64,000 nt of DNA, taken from NCBI GenBank assembly GCA_947594025.1, contig CANQDZ010000002.1, positions 62,001 through 126,000 on the forward strand. Reading direction: 5' to 3'. The notes beneath the pieces were generated by a model. That model was not told the origin of the DNA and did not search any database. It worked only from the letters and a program-made list of their open reading frames with translations. The translations under genes were made by a program, and so were the position numbers. Positions 17,401 to 25,347 of this stretch are shown here, in pieces. Each line of letters begins with the position of its first letter. The first letter of the stretch is position 1. Source of the DNA: Candidatus Gastranaerophilales bacterium. Lineage in GTDB: Bacteria; Cyanobacteriota; Vampirovibrionia; Gastranaerophilales; Gastranaerophilaceae.

Positions 17401-18016
17401 AACTATGAAGCAGCAAATGCAAACATTAAACGGTTCTGTCAAATTCAACGTCAGAAACGGCGAGATTAAAGATTTTGTGAAGCTTGAAAACTTCTTAAGA
17501 GCAGGAAACATATTATCTCAAAATCTGTTAGGTTTTAATTTAAATTCCGTATTATCAACAGTTTCAAATAAAAACACAGGCGCATTTGACAGTCTTGACG
17601 GAATGGTTTCTTTTGGAAACGGTATAGCAAACATTGAAACCTTTAAGACAAGAGGAAGTCAAATGAGCATGTCTGTTACGGGCAAATACAATATGCTTAC
17701 AAACTATGCCGATATGAGGGTTTTAGGCAGAATTTCATCAACGATTGTAAATGTTATGGGTCCTTTAGGTAACTATTCCGTAAGCAAAGTGCTCGATAAC
17801 GTAGCTGCAAAAAATGATACGGTAAATACAATTTTAAATATTGCAAAATCAATAGCGCCTCAAAATCCGCTGTTCCAAACAGTTACAAAAGAGGAGTTGT
17901 CTCAAATTCCGGAACTTACAACAAATGTTGAAAATAAAAAGTTTTTAGCAATAATTAAAGGTCTTGCAAATCAAACAAGCGCAGTTAAAACGTTTAAGTG
18001 GATTGACGTTCAATAG
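14483..18016 (+). CDS. Giant AsmA-like envelope protein
   Basis: 1177 aa. The start at 14483 is chosen because a GAGGGA ribosome binding site precedes it; a longer frame from 14420 would overlap exbD without a site. One N-terminal membrane anchor (about residues 17-38, LSVTFGIIFGLFAVFYALFL) is followed by a long periplasmic region of repeating beta segments (recurrent SGxxxNxxIKG, LxIKxSxxxxNGS). The C-terminus (INMTVSGVNAGKF, LKGSTMKQQMQTLNGSV, FNVRNGEI, a Gly-rich LxxFKTRGSQMSM) matches the AsmA/DUF748 superfamily. Such proteins act as bridges moving phospholipid between inner and outer membranes. The overlap with yitT at the 3' end is 23 bp, convergent. Last gene of the TonB/ExbBD operon. 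Confidence 0.85.
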   Translation: MILKRIKMHAFPKKGLSVTFGIIFGLFAVFYALFLIVPRTIDVSKYTPEINKIIKDYTRLEFVLNNPKIVTTFDFGLKISADEIAFKYDDKTDFLNLKNSSIKINLLTLIVKNLNLDKIYVQNADLNLVFDKNKKYTIEDYIILPKSDEENENESADNVIEEDEIQNAEFPINIKNINIVADNVNITLKDKNVSKTFILNTKNNNIHLSSLNGPLKFKSEGYLGTDKTHFIDFNIDVQTPLPDFEAQQPNTQNEQTKFKLPDFNPLQDVDKFKLYTKADVDLKISNLDDFKAKGHAYLYDMSMMIKDVQLPKSYINIDFNGSKLTNDIKFYVAQDEFIQSKGTTNFGKKSSFDINAKTEKISLNNIKILLSSVLDMFSIKNDVKTASATGYLTCDFNIKSSGNKLKSSGKSEIVNGSFTYPAINVKLTNITSILDFANNKLSIKESSANLNGSKFSVKGEILTDSSLNIDVNSDPIKIADIIKLASSVKILNPNDIRDFNFKSGIIKIAVKLSGTLQNILPDAHVSVNSLAFLVKSINTSVNIPNIEISAKPTKGTDFEGSVDVNNLSVNYPDLKLNIKAPKISIPFDSKNLTIKKSDITADGTVVSVSGDIKNYMTKPEFVINADGKIAPNTILNMVPSSSRKLVQYQGLVPVKTVISGDLNNIKIKGDAVSNPQNYISVIDIDTIKGAQNTLNYEIDLKGDTLNLTDISLNSSKAGKVANIKGKLSSIYKANPVIDGITVSVPQKLNLVIAPLDNTQLSLISNINIAGTVLNPAITGSAELSNVNYPPFKLSAGDVKLNFKKSVISANASGISVANSDFSGNAEVSTNMAKKITINELNFKSNKFDTDELMKLMAKMPASSSAPGSDAGEIQITKGKGEIGSLKSGGLNINNIDFDYSLKNNLFDMKNLKASVYEGSASGEASYHLSQLRTSINMTVSGVNAGKFSSAFTGLIVPVSGTASGMAKLSLKGSTMKQQMQTLNGSVKFNVRNGEIKDFVKLENFLRAGNILSQNLLGFNLNSVLSTVSNKNTGAFDSLDGMVSFGNGIANIETFKTRGSQMSMSVTGKYNMLTNYADMRVLGRISSTIVNVMGPLGNYSVSKVLDNVAAKNDTVNTILNIAKSIAPQNPLFQTVTKEELSQIPELTTNVENKKFLAIIKGLANQTSAVKTFKWIDVQ

Positions 18017-18857
18017 GTGTTTTATTTTGCGAATTATATTGTCTTCCCGTAACTTCATGGACATTTTCAATTGCCATGAATGCTTCAGGGTCAACGTCAT
18101 TAATTATCTCTTTAAGTTTTGATATTTCAAATCTTGATATAACGCAAAAAATCATCTTTTTATCAGATAGTGAATAACCGCCCTGCGCTTTAACATAAGT
18201 AACACCTCTGCATATTTCTTCCATAATCCGTTTTGCAAGTTCTTCATGTTTATCTGATACGATAAAAATTGATTTTGATTCATTCAAGCCTTGAATAACC
18301 ATATCTATACATTTATATGCGGTAAAATAAGTTATTGCACTGTACATTGCTCTATCGGGTTCATACACAAAACCTGCACATATAAAGATGAATATATTAA
18401 AGAACATTATAATTTCGCCAACCGTAAACGGCACTTTTTTGTTAAAACGGATTGCCAAGATTTCTGTTCCGTCAAGAGACGCACCGTTTTTTAAAACGGT
18501 TCCGACTCCTATACCTAAAACTATACCTCCGAATATAGAGCTTAGGAATAAATCCTTTGTAACTAAATCAAAATATGTTTCACATACATGAATAAAAAAT
18601 GCAAGTGTTATAACGCTGTAAAGAGTATAAATTACAAACCTCAGCCCCATTTTCTTGTAGGCTAAAAGGATAAACGGGATGTTAAGCACAACAACAAAAA
18701 AGCCTAAATCAATTCCCGTCAAATAACTTGACATAATTGAAACGCCTACGACACCGCCATCAATGATATTATTTGGAACCAAAAACGTTTCAAGCGCATA
18801 TGCAGCTATAAAACATCCTAAAGTTAAGAAAAACAATTTAATTAAAATTTTTTTCAT
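17994..18857 (-). CDS. YitT-family membrane protein (DUF161 + DUF2179)
   Basis: 287 aa. Five or six membrane helices in the first 180 residues, including ETFLVPNNIIDGGVVGVS, a conserved YitT motif, and KNGASLDGTEILA. A soluble DUF2179 domain (about 195-280; KHEELAKRIMEEICRGVT, YVKAQGGYS, EAFMAIENVHEVTGR) completes the standard YitT layout. Function in the family is not established; a transporter or sensor is suspected. It is divergent from the binding lipoprotein, with only 23 bp between start codons. Confidence 0.9.
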   Translation of the reverse strand: MKKILIKLFFLTLGCFIAAYALETFLVPNNIIDGGVVGVSIMSSYLTGIDLGFFVVVLNIPFILLAYKKMGLRFVIYTLYSVITLAFFIHVCETYFDLVTKDLFLSSIFGGIVLGIGVGTVLKNGASLDGTEILAIRFNKKVPFTVGEIIMFFNIFIFICAGFVYEPDRAMYSAITYFTAYKCIDMVIQGLNESKSIFIVSDKHEELAKRIMEEICRGVTYVKAQGGYSLSDKKMIFCVISRFEISKLKEIINDVDPEAFMAIENVHEVTGRQYNSQNKTPIERQST

Positions 18858-18864
18858 ATGTTTT

Positions 18865-18870
18865 ATGATA
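18865..18870 (-). promoter_or_regulatory. yitT -10 element (leaderless arrangement)
   Basis: TATCAT on the minus strand ends 8 nt before the A of the yitT ATG. No ribosome binding site. It overlaps the opposing -10 at 18869-18874. Confidence 0.35.
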
Positions 18871-18874
18871 GAAT
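18869..18874 (+). promoter_or_regulatory. Extended -10 of the binding lipoprotein gene (leaderless)
   Basis: TGA followed by TAGAAT (18869-18874) ends exactly 7 nt before the ATG at 18881, so transcription would start at or next to the A of the start codon. Confidence 0.45.
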
Positions 18875-18880
18875 AAAATT

Positions 18881-19669
18881 ATGAAAAAAATCAACCCTAT
18901 ACTAATAGCCGTAATATGTTTATTTTTGACGGGCTGTACCGTGGAAAATGTCTCCAGCTATGATAAACTTAAAGCAAAAAGCGAAATCACGGTCGGCGTA
19001 AAAGAGGACTCCCCTCCTTTCGGATATCTTGAAAACGGTGAATACAAAGGGTTTGATATTGATGTTGCCAATTTGGTTTTTTCAAAATTATTCGAATATG
19101 ACAAAAAGAAAATTGTATTCAAAACTGTTACCGCTCAAAATAAAATTATGAAATTAAACTCGGGCGAAGTTGATTTTGTTGTTGCAATTGTGAGTATCAC
19201 TCCTCAAAGACAAGAGATTGTTGACTTTACTCTCCCCTATTTCATTGCAGGGCAAGCAATTCTTGTCAAAGATAACTCAACCGTTAAGTCAATTGAAGAT
19301 TTAAACAACAAAGATGTTACCGTTATTTTGGGTTCAACGGGTGAAAAAGTGTTAAGAAAACTTGCACCAAATGCCCGCATTAAAGGTGCAGATACTTACG
19401 AAAAAGCTTTTAATACACTTAAAAAAGGCGAAACACAGGCAATATACGGCGACGATAGCATATTATACGGCTTGCTTTTAAAAGAAAAAGGTTATAAAAT
19501 TCTAAGTAAAAGATATACAAAAGAATATTACGCGATTGCTTACCGCAAAGATAAAAACAATCGTGAGCTTGCCGAAAGACTGGATTTTATATTAAACGAA
19601 ATACAAACAAACGGCGAATTAAATAAAATAAAATACAAATGGATACCAAAAACCGAGCTTGCAAATTAG
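18881..19669 (+). CDS. Amino-acid ABC transporter substrate-binding lipoprotein
   Basis: 262 aa, family SBP_bac_3. A lipoprotein signal peptide (LIAVICLFLTGC, Cys near residue 19) is followed by EITVGVKEDSPPFGYLENGEYKG-type lobe 1, the signature GFDIDVANLVF, DFVVAIVSITPQRQEIVDFT and the hinge ILGSTGEKVLRKL. It resembles polar amino-acid (glutamine/arginine) binding proteins. No permease or ATPase is adjacent, so partner and ligand are unknown. 8 bp upstream of the RWYD-repeat gene. Confidence 0.9.
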   Translation: MKKINPILIAVICLFLTGCTVENVSSYDKLKAKSEITVGVKEDSPPFGYLENGEYKGFDIDVANLVFSKLFEYDKKKIVFKTVTAQNKIMKLNSGEVDFVVAIVSITPQRQEIVDFTLPYFIAGQAILVKDNSTVKSIEDLNNKDVTVILGSTGEKVLRKLAPNARIKGADTYEKAFNTLKKGETQAIYGDDSILYGLLLKEKGYKILSKRYTKEYYAIAYRKDKNNRELAERLDFILNEIQTNGELNKIKYKWIPKTELAN

Positions 19670-19677
19670 GGGGATAA

Positions 19678-20010
19678 ATGGAAGAAAATCGAAATTCAGA
19701 AAATCAAGAAAATAAACGTTGGTATGATAAAGACCCCGTTTTAAAAGAAGCACTTGAACTTCTTCGAATATCAACCGATGAAGAAAAAGAAGAAGCAAAA
19801 GCATTTATTTTAAAACTGCAGGAAGATGTTGCAGGTGAAGTAATAGAGAGAATTTACGATATAGTAACTCAATACAGCGGTAAGGGAAATCGCTGGTACG
19901 ATAATGACCCTGTTATGCTAAGAGCAATTGAAATTTTAAGACAAGCTGATCCTAAAACACAAAGAAAGGCTGCACTAAAATTATTATTAGCTCTCGAAGA
20001 AAAAAAGTAA
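19678..20010 (+). CDS. Small protein with two RWYD repeats
   Basis: 110 aa, not recognised. An acidic, Asn-rich start leads to the first repeat RWYDKDPVLKEALELLR. A helix rich in Glu/Lys/Ala follows, then the second repeat RWYDNDPVMLRAIEILR and a final ALKLLLALEEKK. The repeats are about 64 residues apart and match the N-terminus of the protein at 9483-9794. Soluble, no signal peptide. It lies between an amino-acid binding protein and folE2 in a tight run (8 and 3 bp gaps). Confidence 0.75.
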   Translation: MEENRNSENQENKRWYDKDPVLKEALELLRISTDEEKEEAKAFILKLQEDVAGEVIERIYDIVTQYSGKGNRWYDNDPVMLRAIEILRQADPKTQRKAALKLLLALEEKK

Positions 20011-20013
20011 TAA

Positions 20014-20790
20014 ATGATTGACGTTCAAAAACAAAACGATACCCGAGAAATAGATATTCAAAAAGTTGGTGTAAAGGATGTTGAAATCCCTTTGATTATT
20101 CAAAGGAAATTTGACGAAAATCAGGTTGTTTACGCTAAAGCAAGAATGAGTGTCTCGCTTCCAAAACACTATAAAGGCACTCACATGTCCCGATTTATTG
20201 AGATTTTAAACGAATACAGAGAAAAAAATATTTTAGGTATTGATATAAAATCAATGCTTAAACTTATGCAAGAACGACTTGATGCAAAATCATCATATTT
20301 GAGATTTGATTTTAAATATTTTATCGAAAAAGAAGCTCCGGTAAGCAAAATGAAGTCGCTCATGAGTTATGATTGTTATTTTGAAGGCACTTTAGACGGT
20401 GATGATTACAAATTTTATTTGGGAGCAAAAGTTCCCGTTACAACGCTTTGCCCTTGTTCCAAAGAAATATCCGAATATGGGGCCCATAATCAAAGAGCGC
20501 TTGCAAAAATAAAAATTTCATACGATGAAAATGAACACATCTGGCTTGAAGATTTAATTGATATGGTTGAAAGTGAAGGCTCAAGTCCTCTTTATCCTCT
20601 ATTAAAAAGACAGGATGAAAAATACGTGACGGAGCATGCATACGAAAACCCAAAATTTGTAGAAGATATTATAAGAGATGTGGTTTTAAAGTTTAAAGAA
20701 AATAAAAAAATCAATTGCTATGAAGTTGAAATTGAGGCAATGGAAAGCATTCACAATCACAATGCATGGGCTTATCAAAAAAGCGTTTAA
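20014..20790 (+). CDS. folE2: GTP cyclohydrolase IB (FolE2/MptA family)
   Basis: Opens GTP to dihydroneopterin triphosphate, the first step of folate (and queuosine) synthesis, with a flexible metal requirement. 258 aa, the usual length. Motifs: KHYKGTHMSRF near 57, TTLCPCSKEIS with the active-site Cys near 150, GAHNQRA directly after, and the C-terminal ESIHNHNAWA. FolE2 replaces FolE when zinc is limited in some bacteria; no FolE is seen here. It pairs functionally with the folP at the left edge. Confidence 0.95.
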   Translation: MIDVQKQNDTREIDIQKVGVKDVEIPLIIQRKFDENQVVYAKARMSVSLPKHYKGTHMSRFIEILNEYREKNILGIDIKSMLKLMQERLDAKSSYLRFDFKYFIEKEAPVSKMKSLMSYDCYFEGTLDGDDYKFYLGAKVPVTTLCPCSKEISEYGAHNQRALAKIKISYDENEHIWLEDLIDMVESEGSSPLYPLLKRQDEKYVTEHAYENPKFVEDIIRDVVLKFKENKKINCYEVEIEAMESIHNHNAWAYQKSV

Positions 20791-20844
20791 TTTCCCTTTT
20801 CTTTTTTAAACCCTTATTATTTTCGTGCTTTTTGGTGCGTATTG

Positions 20845-20853
20845 TGATAAAAT
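20845..20853 (+). promoter_or_regulatory. Extended -10 of def (leaderless)
   Basis: TGA-TAAAAT ends at 20853, exactly 7 nt before the def ATG at 20860. A further TATAAT directly touches the ATG and would be too close to drive this gene. No ribosome binding site. Confidence 0.45.
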
Positions 20854-20859
20854 TATAAT

Positions 20860-21471
20860 ATGAGTATTTTAAAAATAGTTAAATACGGCGAGCCTGTGCT
20901 TAGGGAGCCCACCAAGGAAGTTCAAAAATTTTCAAAAAAGGTTAAAAACCTTGTGTATGATATGCTTGACACCATGTATGCAAATAACGGCGTCGGGCTT
21001 GCAGCACCTCAAGTCGGAGTTTCACTTAAAATTTTTGTAATTGATGTATCCGAGCCAAATGAACCTTACAACCCTATTATCTTTATAAATCCCAAAATGA
21101 TTAAAAAAGAAGGGGCAATGAACAGTTATGAGGGTTGTTTGAGTTTTCCCAAAGCGTACACAAACGTTAAAAGATACTCTCATGTAATAGTTAAGGCACA
21201 AAATCTTGAAGGCAGATATTTTACGCTTGAAGCCAACGGAGATAAACTGCTGACCCGTGCCATTCAACATGAATTTGACCACCTGAACGGTATTTTATTT
21301 GTTGATCACGCAAGAGATATTGATGAAACAAATAAAATTTTAAAAGAATTTGAATTAAATCCCATAGAAAATGATAAATGGTTAGAAGAAAAAAGTTTGG
21401 AAGAAGAAATAAAAAAACAGCCGACGTCAGTTGAAAACGTAATTCAAGAGGCGGTTGATGGAAAAGATTAA
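20860..21471 (+). CDS. def: Peptide deformylase
   Basis: Removes the formyl group from nascent N-terminal Met. 203 aa with all three motifs: GVGLAAPQVG near 44-53, EGCLSFP near 91-97 (metal-ligand Cys) and QHEFDHLNG near 135-143 (His ligands, catalytic Glu). The C-terminal tail of about 35 residues is acidic and longer than in E. coli. Its 3' end overlaps fmt by 14 bp, the common def-fmt coupling. Confidence 0.97.
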   Translation: MSILKIVKYGEPVLREPTKEVQKFSKKVKNLVYDMLDTMYANNGVGLAAPQVGVSLKIFVIDVSEPNEPYNPIIFINPKMIKKEGAMNSYEGCLSFPKAYTNVKRYSHVIVKAQNLEGRYFTLEANGDKLLTRAIQHEFDHLNGILFVDHARDIDETNKILKEFELNPIENDKWLEEKSLEEEIKKQPTSVENVIQEAVDGKD

Positions 21472-22408
21472 GCTTGTATATTTTGCAACTCCAAAACTTG
21501 CGCTTACCACATTTGACCACTTGATAAATTCAAACGATTTTGAAGTTTTATCACTTGTGACTCAAATGCCGAAACCTTCAGGCAGAGGGAAGAAAATTAA
21601 AGACAGCGAGCTTAAATGTCTTGCTTTAAAAAATAATATTGAAGTTATCGAAACCCCAAGAATTTCAAAAGATAAAGAAGCCATTAAAAAATTAAAATCA
21701 TTGGGGGCAGATTTTTTTGTCACTTTTGCATTTGGACAAATACTTTCTCAGGAGGTTTTAGATATTCCTAAGTTTTCCACAATTAATGTTCACCCGTCAC
21801 TTTTGCCTAAATACAGGGGTTCTAATCCCATTAGGGAATGCCTTTTAAACGGCGATTGCAAAACGGGTATCGTAACTGCAATTACTGTTTTAGCGCTTGA
21901 CGAGGGGGATATTGCACTTAAGGATGAGTTTGAAATTACTCCTGATACAACGGCGGTTGAACTTGAACAAATAATCGAAGAAAGGGCACCCAAGCTCTTG
22001 GAAAAAACTCTTATCGGACTCAGAAAATATGAAATAGTGCCAAGCGCGCAGTCAGGCGAGGCTGTTTATACGTGCAAAACAAAAAAAGAGGACAAAAATA
22101 TCTGTTTTGATATAGACTGCTCTTGCGTTCATAACAAAATCAGGGCGCTTCTTGGTGAATACACTTGTCAAAGTACATTTAATGGTAAAATAATTAAATT
22201 TATAAAGTCAACCTGTGTCCCATGCAGTGAAAATCTTAATGCTCAAGCGGGAGAGGTTATTGATATAAATAAAAAAGGTATTATTGTTAAATGCGGTAAA
22301 GGCGCCATTCAACTAATAAAGATAAAACCTGAAGGAAAAAATGAGATGGATGCCTACGCTTGGTCATTGGGTTCAAAAATAAAGATAGGAGATAAATTTG
22401 GCAGTTAG
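21458..22408 (+). CDS. fmt: Methionyl-tRNA formyltransferase
   Basis: Formylates Met-tRNAi using 10-formyl-THF. 316 aa. Motifs: VTQMPKPSGRGKK near 33, FGQILSQEVL, INVHPSLLPKYRGSNPI with the catalytic Asn/His region near 110, then ITVLALDEGDI; the C-terminal OB-like domain is present. The ATG at 21458 is used, with an AGAGG ribosome binding site; a TTG three bases earlier is possible. Start lies inside def. Confidence 0.95.
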   Translation: MEKIKLVYFATPKLALTTFDHLINSNDFEVLSLVTQMPKPSGRGKKIKDSELKCLALKNNIEVIETPRISKDKEAIKKLKSLGADFFVTFAFGQILSQEVLDIPKFSTINVHPSLLPKYRGSNPIRECLLNGDCKTGIVTAITVLALDEGDIALKDEFEITPDTTAVELEQIIEERAPKLLEKTLIGLRKYEIVPSAQSGEAVYTCKTKKEDKNICFDIDCSCVHNKIRALLGEYTCQSTFNGKIIKFIKSTCVPCSENLNAQAGEVIDINKKGIIVKCGKGAIQLIKIKPEGKNEMDAYAWSLGSKIKIGDKFGS

Positions 22409-22760
22409 AGGTATAAGAGGGGCTATTACTGTTGATACCAACAGTGAAGCTGATATGAAAACGGCAACAGTTGAACTTATAAGTAAAATGATTGAAGAAA
22501 ACGGCATTAAACTTGAAGATATTGTCTATACTCAATTTTCAACAACAAAAGATTTAAATTGTGCATTTCCTGCAAAATTCGCAAGGCTTGACTTGGGTTT
22601 CACTTCTGTTCCCATGATGTCAGCTAACGAACAGGAGGTTGAAGGTTCCCTTCGAATGGCACTCAGGGTTTTAATTGTTGTAAATACAGATAAGAAACAA
22701 GAAGAAATCAAACATCAATACTTGAAAGGAGCAAAGGTTTTAAGACCGGATTTAAAATGA
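22398..22760 (+). CDS. aroH: Chorismate mutase, AroH class
   Basis: Converts chorismate to prephenate for Phe/Tyr. 120 aa trimeric AroH-type fold with RGIRGAITVD at the N-terminus (catalytic Arg), a FSTTKDLNCAFPA segment and SLRMALRVLIVV (second Arg). It starts with TTG: the frame has no earlier start and family alignments begin at AVRGIRGA. It overlaps fmt by 11 bp and the next peptidase gene by 4 bp. Confidence 0.95.
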   Translation: MAVRGIRGAITVDTNSEADMKTATVELISKMIEENGIKLEDIVYTQFSTTKDLNCAFPAKFARLDLGFTSVPMMSANEQEVEGSLRMALRVLIVVNTDKKQEEIKHQYLKGAKVLRPDLK

Positions 22761-24076
22761 AAAGAGAATTAATTGATTATCCTTATTTAGAAAAACCCGT
22801 GAGCCTTTATAAACTCGATAACGGCCACACAGTTATTATTGCCTATAAAAAGGGTGAAATGGCAAACGTTAGCAGCTGGGTAAAAACAGGTTCCATAAAC
22901 GAAAATGATAAAAATAACGGTGTTTCACATTTTCTGGAACACTTAATGTTCAAAGGAACCCATAAATATAAAGCGGGCGAATTTGACAGAATTCTTGAAA
23001 GAAAAGGCGCTATTATAAACGCTGCAACATGGAAAGATTATACTTTCTATTATGTAACAATAGAGGGTAAATATATTGATTTAGCAATAAAAATGCACTC
23101 TGATATGATGATTGACCCTGTTTTGCCCAAGGAAGAAATAGGCCCTGAATTTGACCCGAATGGCAAAGCTCCCGATGATAAAAGAGAAAGATATGTCGTT
23201 ATTGAAGAAATAAAAATGGGTGAAGATAATGACTGGGGCAAGGTTTATCACCTAACCAACAATCTTATGTATGAAAAACATCCGTATAAACGTAAAGTTA
23301 TAGGTACAGCCGATATAATTTCGCGGATTTCTCAAGAAAAAATTATGGATTATTATAAAACCTTCTACACTCCCGATAACATCTCGACTATTGTTGTCGG
23401 CGAATTTAAAGATGAAGAAGAAATTCTGAATAAAATTATTGAGAACTTCAAATTTCAATATAACAAAACAGCCCCCGTTATCAAAAACGAACCCGAGCTT
23501 ATAATGAAAGTCCCAAAATACGAAGAAAAAACTTCTGAAACAAGTACGGGTTATGTTATGTTCGGATTTTTAACCGACGTACCCAAAAACCTTAAAGAAA
23601 CAATAGCACTCAGTTTGCTCACAGGTATCTTAGGCGGGTCAAGGACATCAAGATTAAATTCAAAACTTATAGAAAATGTTGATAAACCTCATTATAACGC
23701 AATTGATACATGCTATTATCAATTTAGAGAAGGAAATAACTTCTTTATTGAGGCTAATTTTGACCCTGATTACAAAGAGCAGGTTATTAAAGAAATAAAA
23801 GAGGAATTAAAGGGTCTGAATAAAATAACCGAGGATGAACTTAAAAGAGCAAAAAAACGCACCCTTGTAGAGTTTGTTGAAAACGCGGAAACGGTCTCCG
23901 ATATTGCGGAAGAAATAGGTCATTACTATACCGTTTGCGGTGATTTATCATACGTTAAACAATACGAAACCACTCTGGATGAAATTACAAAAGAATATTT
24001 GGAAGAAGTTGCCTCAAAATACCTTGACGGCGACAGGTGTGCAATAGGAGTTGTAATGCCCAAGGAGGAAGCATAA
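22757..24076 (+). CDS. M16 zinc peptidase, catalytic subunit
   Basis: 439 aa, insulinase/processing-peptidase family. The inverted zinc motif HFLEH lies near residue 55 (GVSHFLEHLMFKGT), with the downstream ligand Glu in VVIEEIKMGEDN near 138. A second half-domain (LLTGILGGSRTSRLN) completes the M16B subunit. An insertion of about 15 residues near 120-133 (EIGPEFDPNGKAPDDK) is unusual. In bacteria such subunits pair with an inactive partner, which is the next gene. The stop and next start overlap (TAATG). Confidence 0.92.
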   Translation: MKRELIDYPYLEKPVSLYKLDNGHTVIIAYKKGEMANVSSWVKTGSINENDKNNGVSHFLEHLMFKGTHKYKAGEFDRILERKGAIINAATWKDYTFYYVTIEGKYIDLAIKMHSDMMIDPVLPKEEIGPEFDPNGKAPDDKRERYVVIEEIKMGEDNDWGKVYHLTNNLMYEKHPYKRKVIGTADIISRISQEKIMDYYKTFYTPDNISTIVVGEFKDEEEILNKIIENFKFQYNKTAPVIKNEPELIMKVPKYEEKTSETSTGYVMFGFLTDVPKNLKETIALSLLTGILGGSRTSRLNSKLIENVDKPHYNAIDTCYYQFREGNNFFIEANFDPDYKEQVIKEIKEELKGLNKITEDELKRAKKRTLVEFVENAETVSDIAEEIGHYYTVCGDLSYVKQYETTLDEITKEYLEEVASKYLDGDRCAIGVVMPKEEA

Positions 24077-25299
24077 TGAAAACATATAAGCAAGACGGAT
24101 TTGAAATAATTGTAAAAAATAATCCTAAAACTCCAAGGGCTTGTATATCTTGCTATTTTTCAATTGATAATGCGGCAAAATATGCGGGAGTTAACTCTCT
24201 TATTGCAAGACTGTTAGTCAGAGGAACAAACAAAAGAACGGCAGAGGAGTTGACACTTGAGCTTCAAAATAACGGTATTGAGCTTTCATCTGAAGCAAGA
24301 CAAGATTATTTAAAAGCAGAAACGGTCTTTTTAAATCAGGACTTTGACTTAGCAAAGGAGATTTTGCATGATGTTCTTGAAAATTCCACTTTTCTTGAAA
24401 CAAGTAAGGAAATATTTAAATTAAAAGGTGAAATTACCGCAAATCTTGATTCTTCCGTAGCCAAAGTTTCAGACAAGTTTACAAGAACCTTATTTGAAGG
24501 ACATCCTTACGGCAACACCGTTACAAAAACTCTTGAGGAAGCGGATTTTATAACCGCTGATATCCTAAAAGACTTTTATAAAATTATATTAAAATCTAAA
24601 AAAGTTCTTGTTGCAGTAGGCAGTTTTGAGGATGAAGAAAAAGTTTTAAATATCTTGAAAAATGAATTTTTATTTCTTCAAAACCATGAGCCGAAAGGAG
24701 ATATAAAAGATTTTAAGGTAATTGAGGAAGATAAAACGGTAAAAATCATAAAAAATTCCGCAAATCAGGCTCATATTTTACAAGGCTGGCTTGTGGGAAC
24801 AGCCGACAGTGAAGATTATGCAAAACTTGTGGTGATGAATAATCTTTTAGGGTCATCAGGTCTAAGCTCAAGGCTGTTTTATGAACTTCGTGACAAGCAG
24901 GGGCTTGCATACACGGTTAGAAGTTCATATGAGGTGCTTCGTCACGCAGGAATTTTAAGTTTTTATATAGGCACATCTCCTAAAAATATTAATAAATCGC
25001 TTGATGGCTTTAAAACGGAAATTATAAAGCTGAGAGATAATTTGCCGACGGAAGAAGAACTTCAAGGTGCAAAAGAAAATGTACTCGGAAGACTTGCTTA
25101 TTTTTCACAAACCAACGAACAACAAGCTAACATGATGGCGCGTGATTTAATATTTAACAGAGGTACGGATTACAGAGAAAAATATGTTCAAATGATAAAT
25201 TCGGTGACAAGAAAAGACTTATCCGATATGGCAGGCAAATATTTGACCGGAAAAAGTCTTATCGCAGTCATTGCACCGGAAGAATATTTGGATTTTTAA
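24076..25299 (+). CDS. M16 peptidase-like partner, zinc motif lost
   Basis: 407 aa; the ATG at 24076 has an AGGAGG site. The region aligned to HFLEH reads SLIAR (GVNSLIARLLVRGT), so both zinc His and the catalytic Glu are gone. The Arg-Tyr pair of the substrate-binding subunit is present in FYELRDKQGLAYTVRSSY near 280. This is the classic non-catalytic half of an M16B heterodimer. It shares one base with the catalytic gene. Confidence 0.9.
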   Translation: MKTYKQDGFEIIVKNNPKTPRACISCYFSIDNAAKYAGVNSLIARLLVRGTNKRTAEELTLELQNNGIELSSEARQDYLKAETVFLNQDFDLAKEILHDVLENSTFLETSKEIFKLKGEITANLDSSVAKVSDKFTRTLFEGHPYGNTVTKTLEEADFITADILKDFYKIILKSKKVLVAVGSFEDEEKVLNILKNEFLFLQNHEPKGDIKDFKVIEEDKTVKIIKNSANQAHILQGWLVGTADSEDYAKLVVMNNLLGSSGLSSRLFYELRDKQGLAYTVRSSYEVLRHAGILSFYIGTSPKNINKSLDGFKTEIIKLRDNLPTEEELQGAKENVLGRLAYFSQTNEQQANMMARDLIFNRGTDYREKYVQMINSVTRKDLSDMAGKYLTGKSLIAVIAPEEYLDF

Positions 25300-25347
25300 A
25301 TTATTTGCATATTTTTCCATGATAAATTAAAATATTTTTGAGGGTAA

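Noticed and set aside
20854-20859. TATAAT directly before the def ATG as its promoter
   Set aside because: It would start transcription inside the gene; the TGA-TAAAAT six bases earlier gives the right distance.
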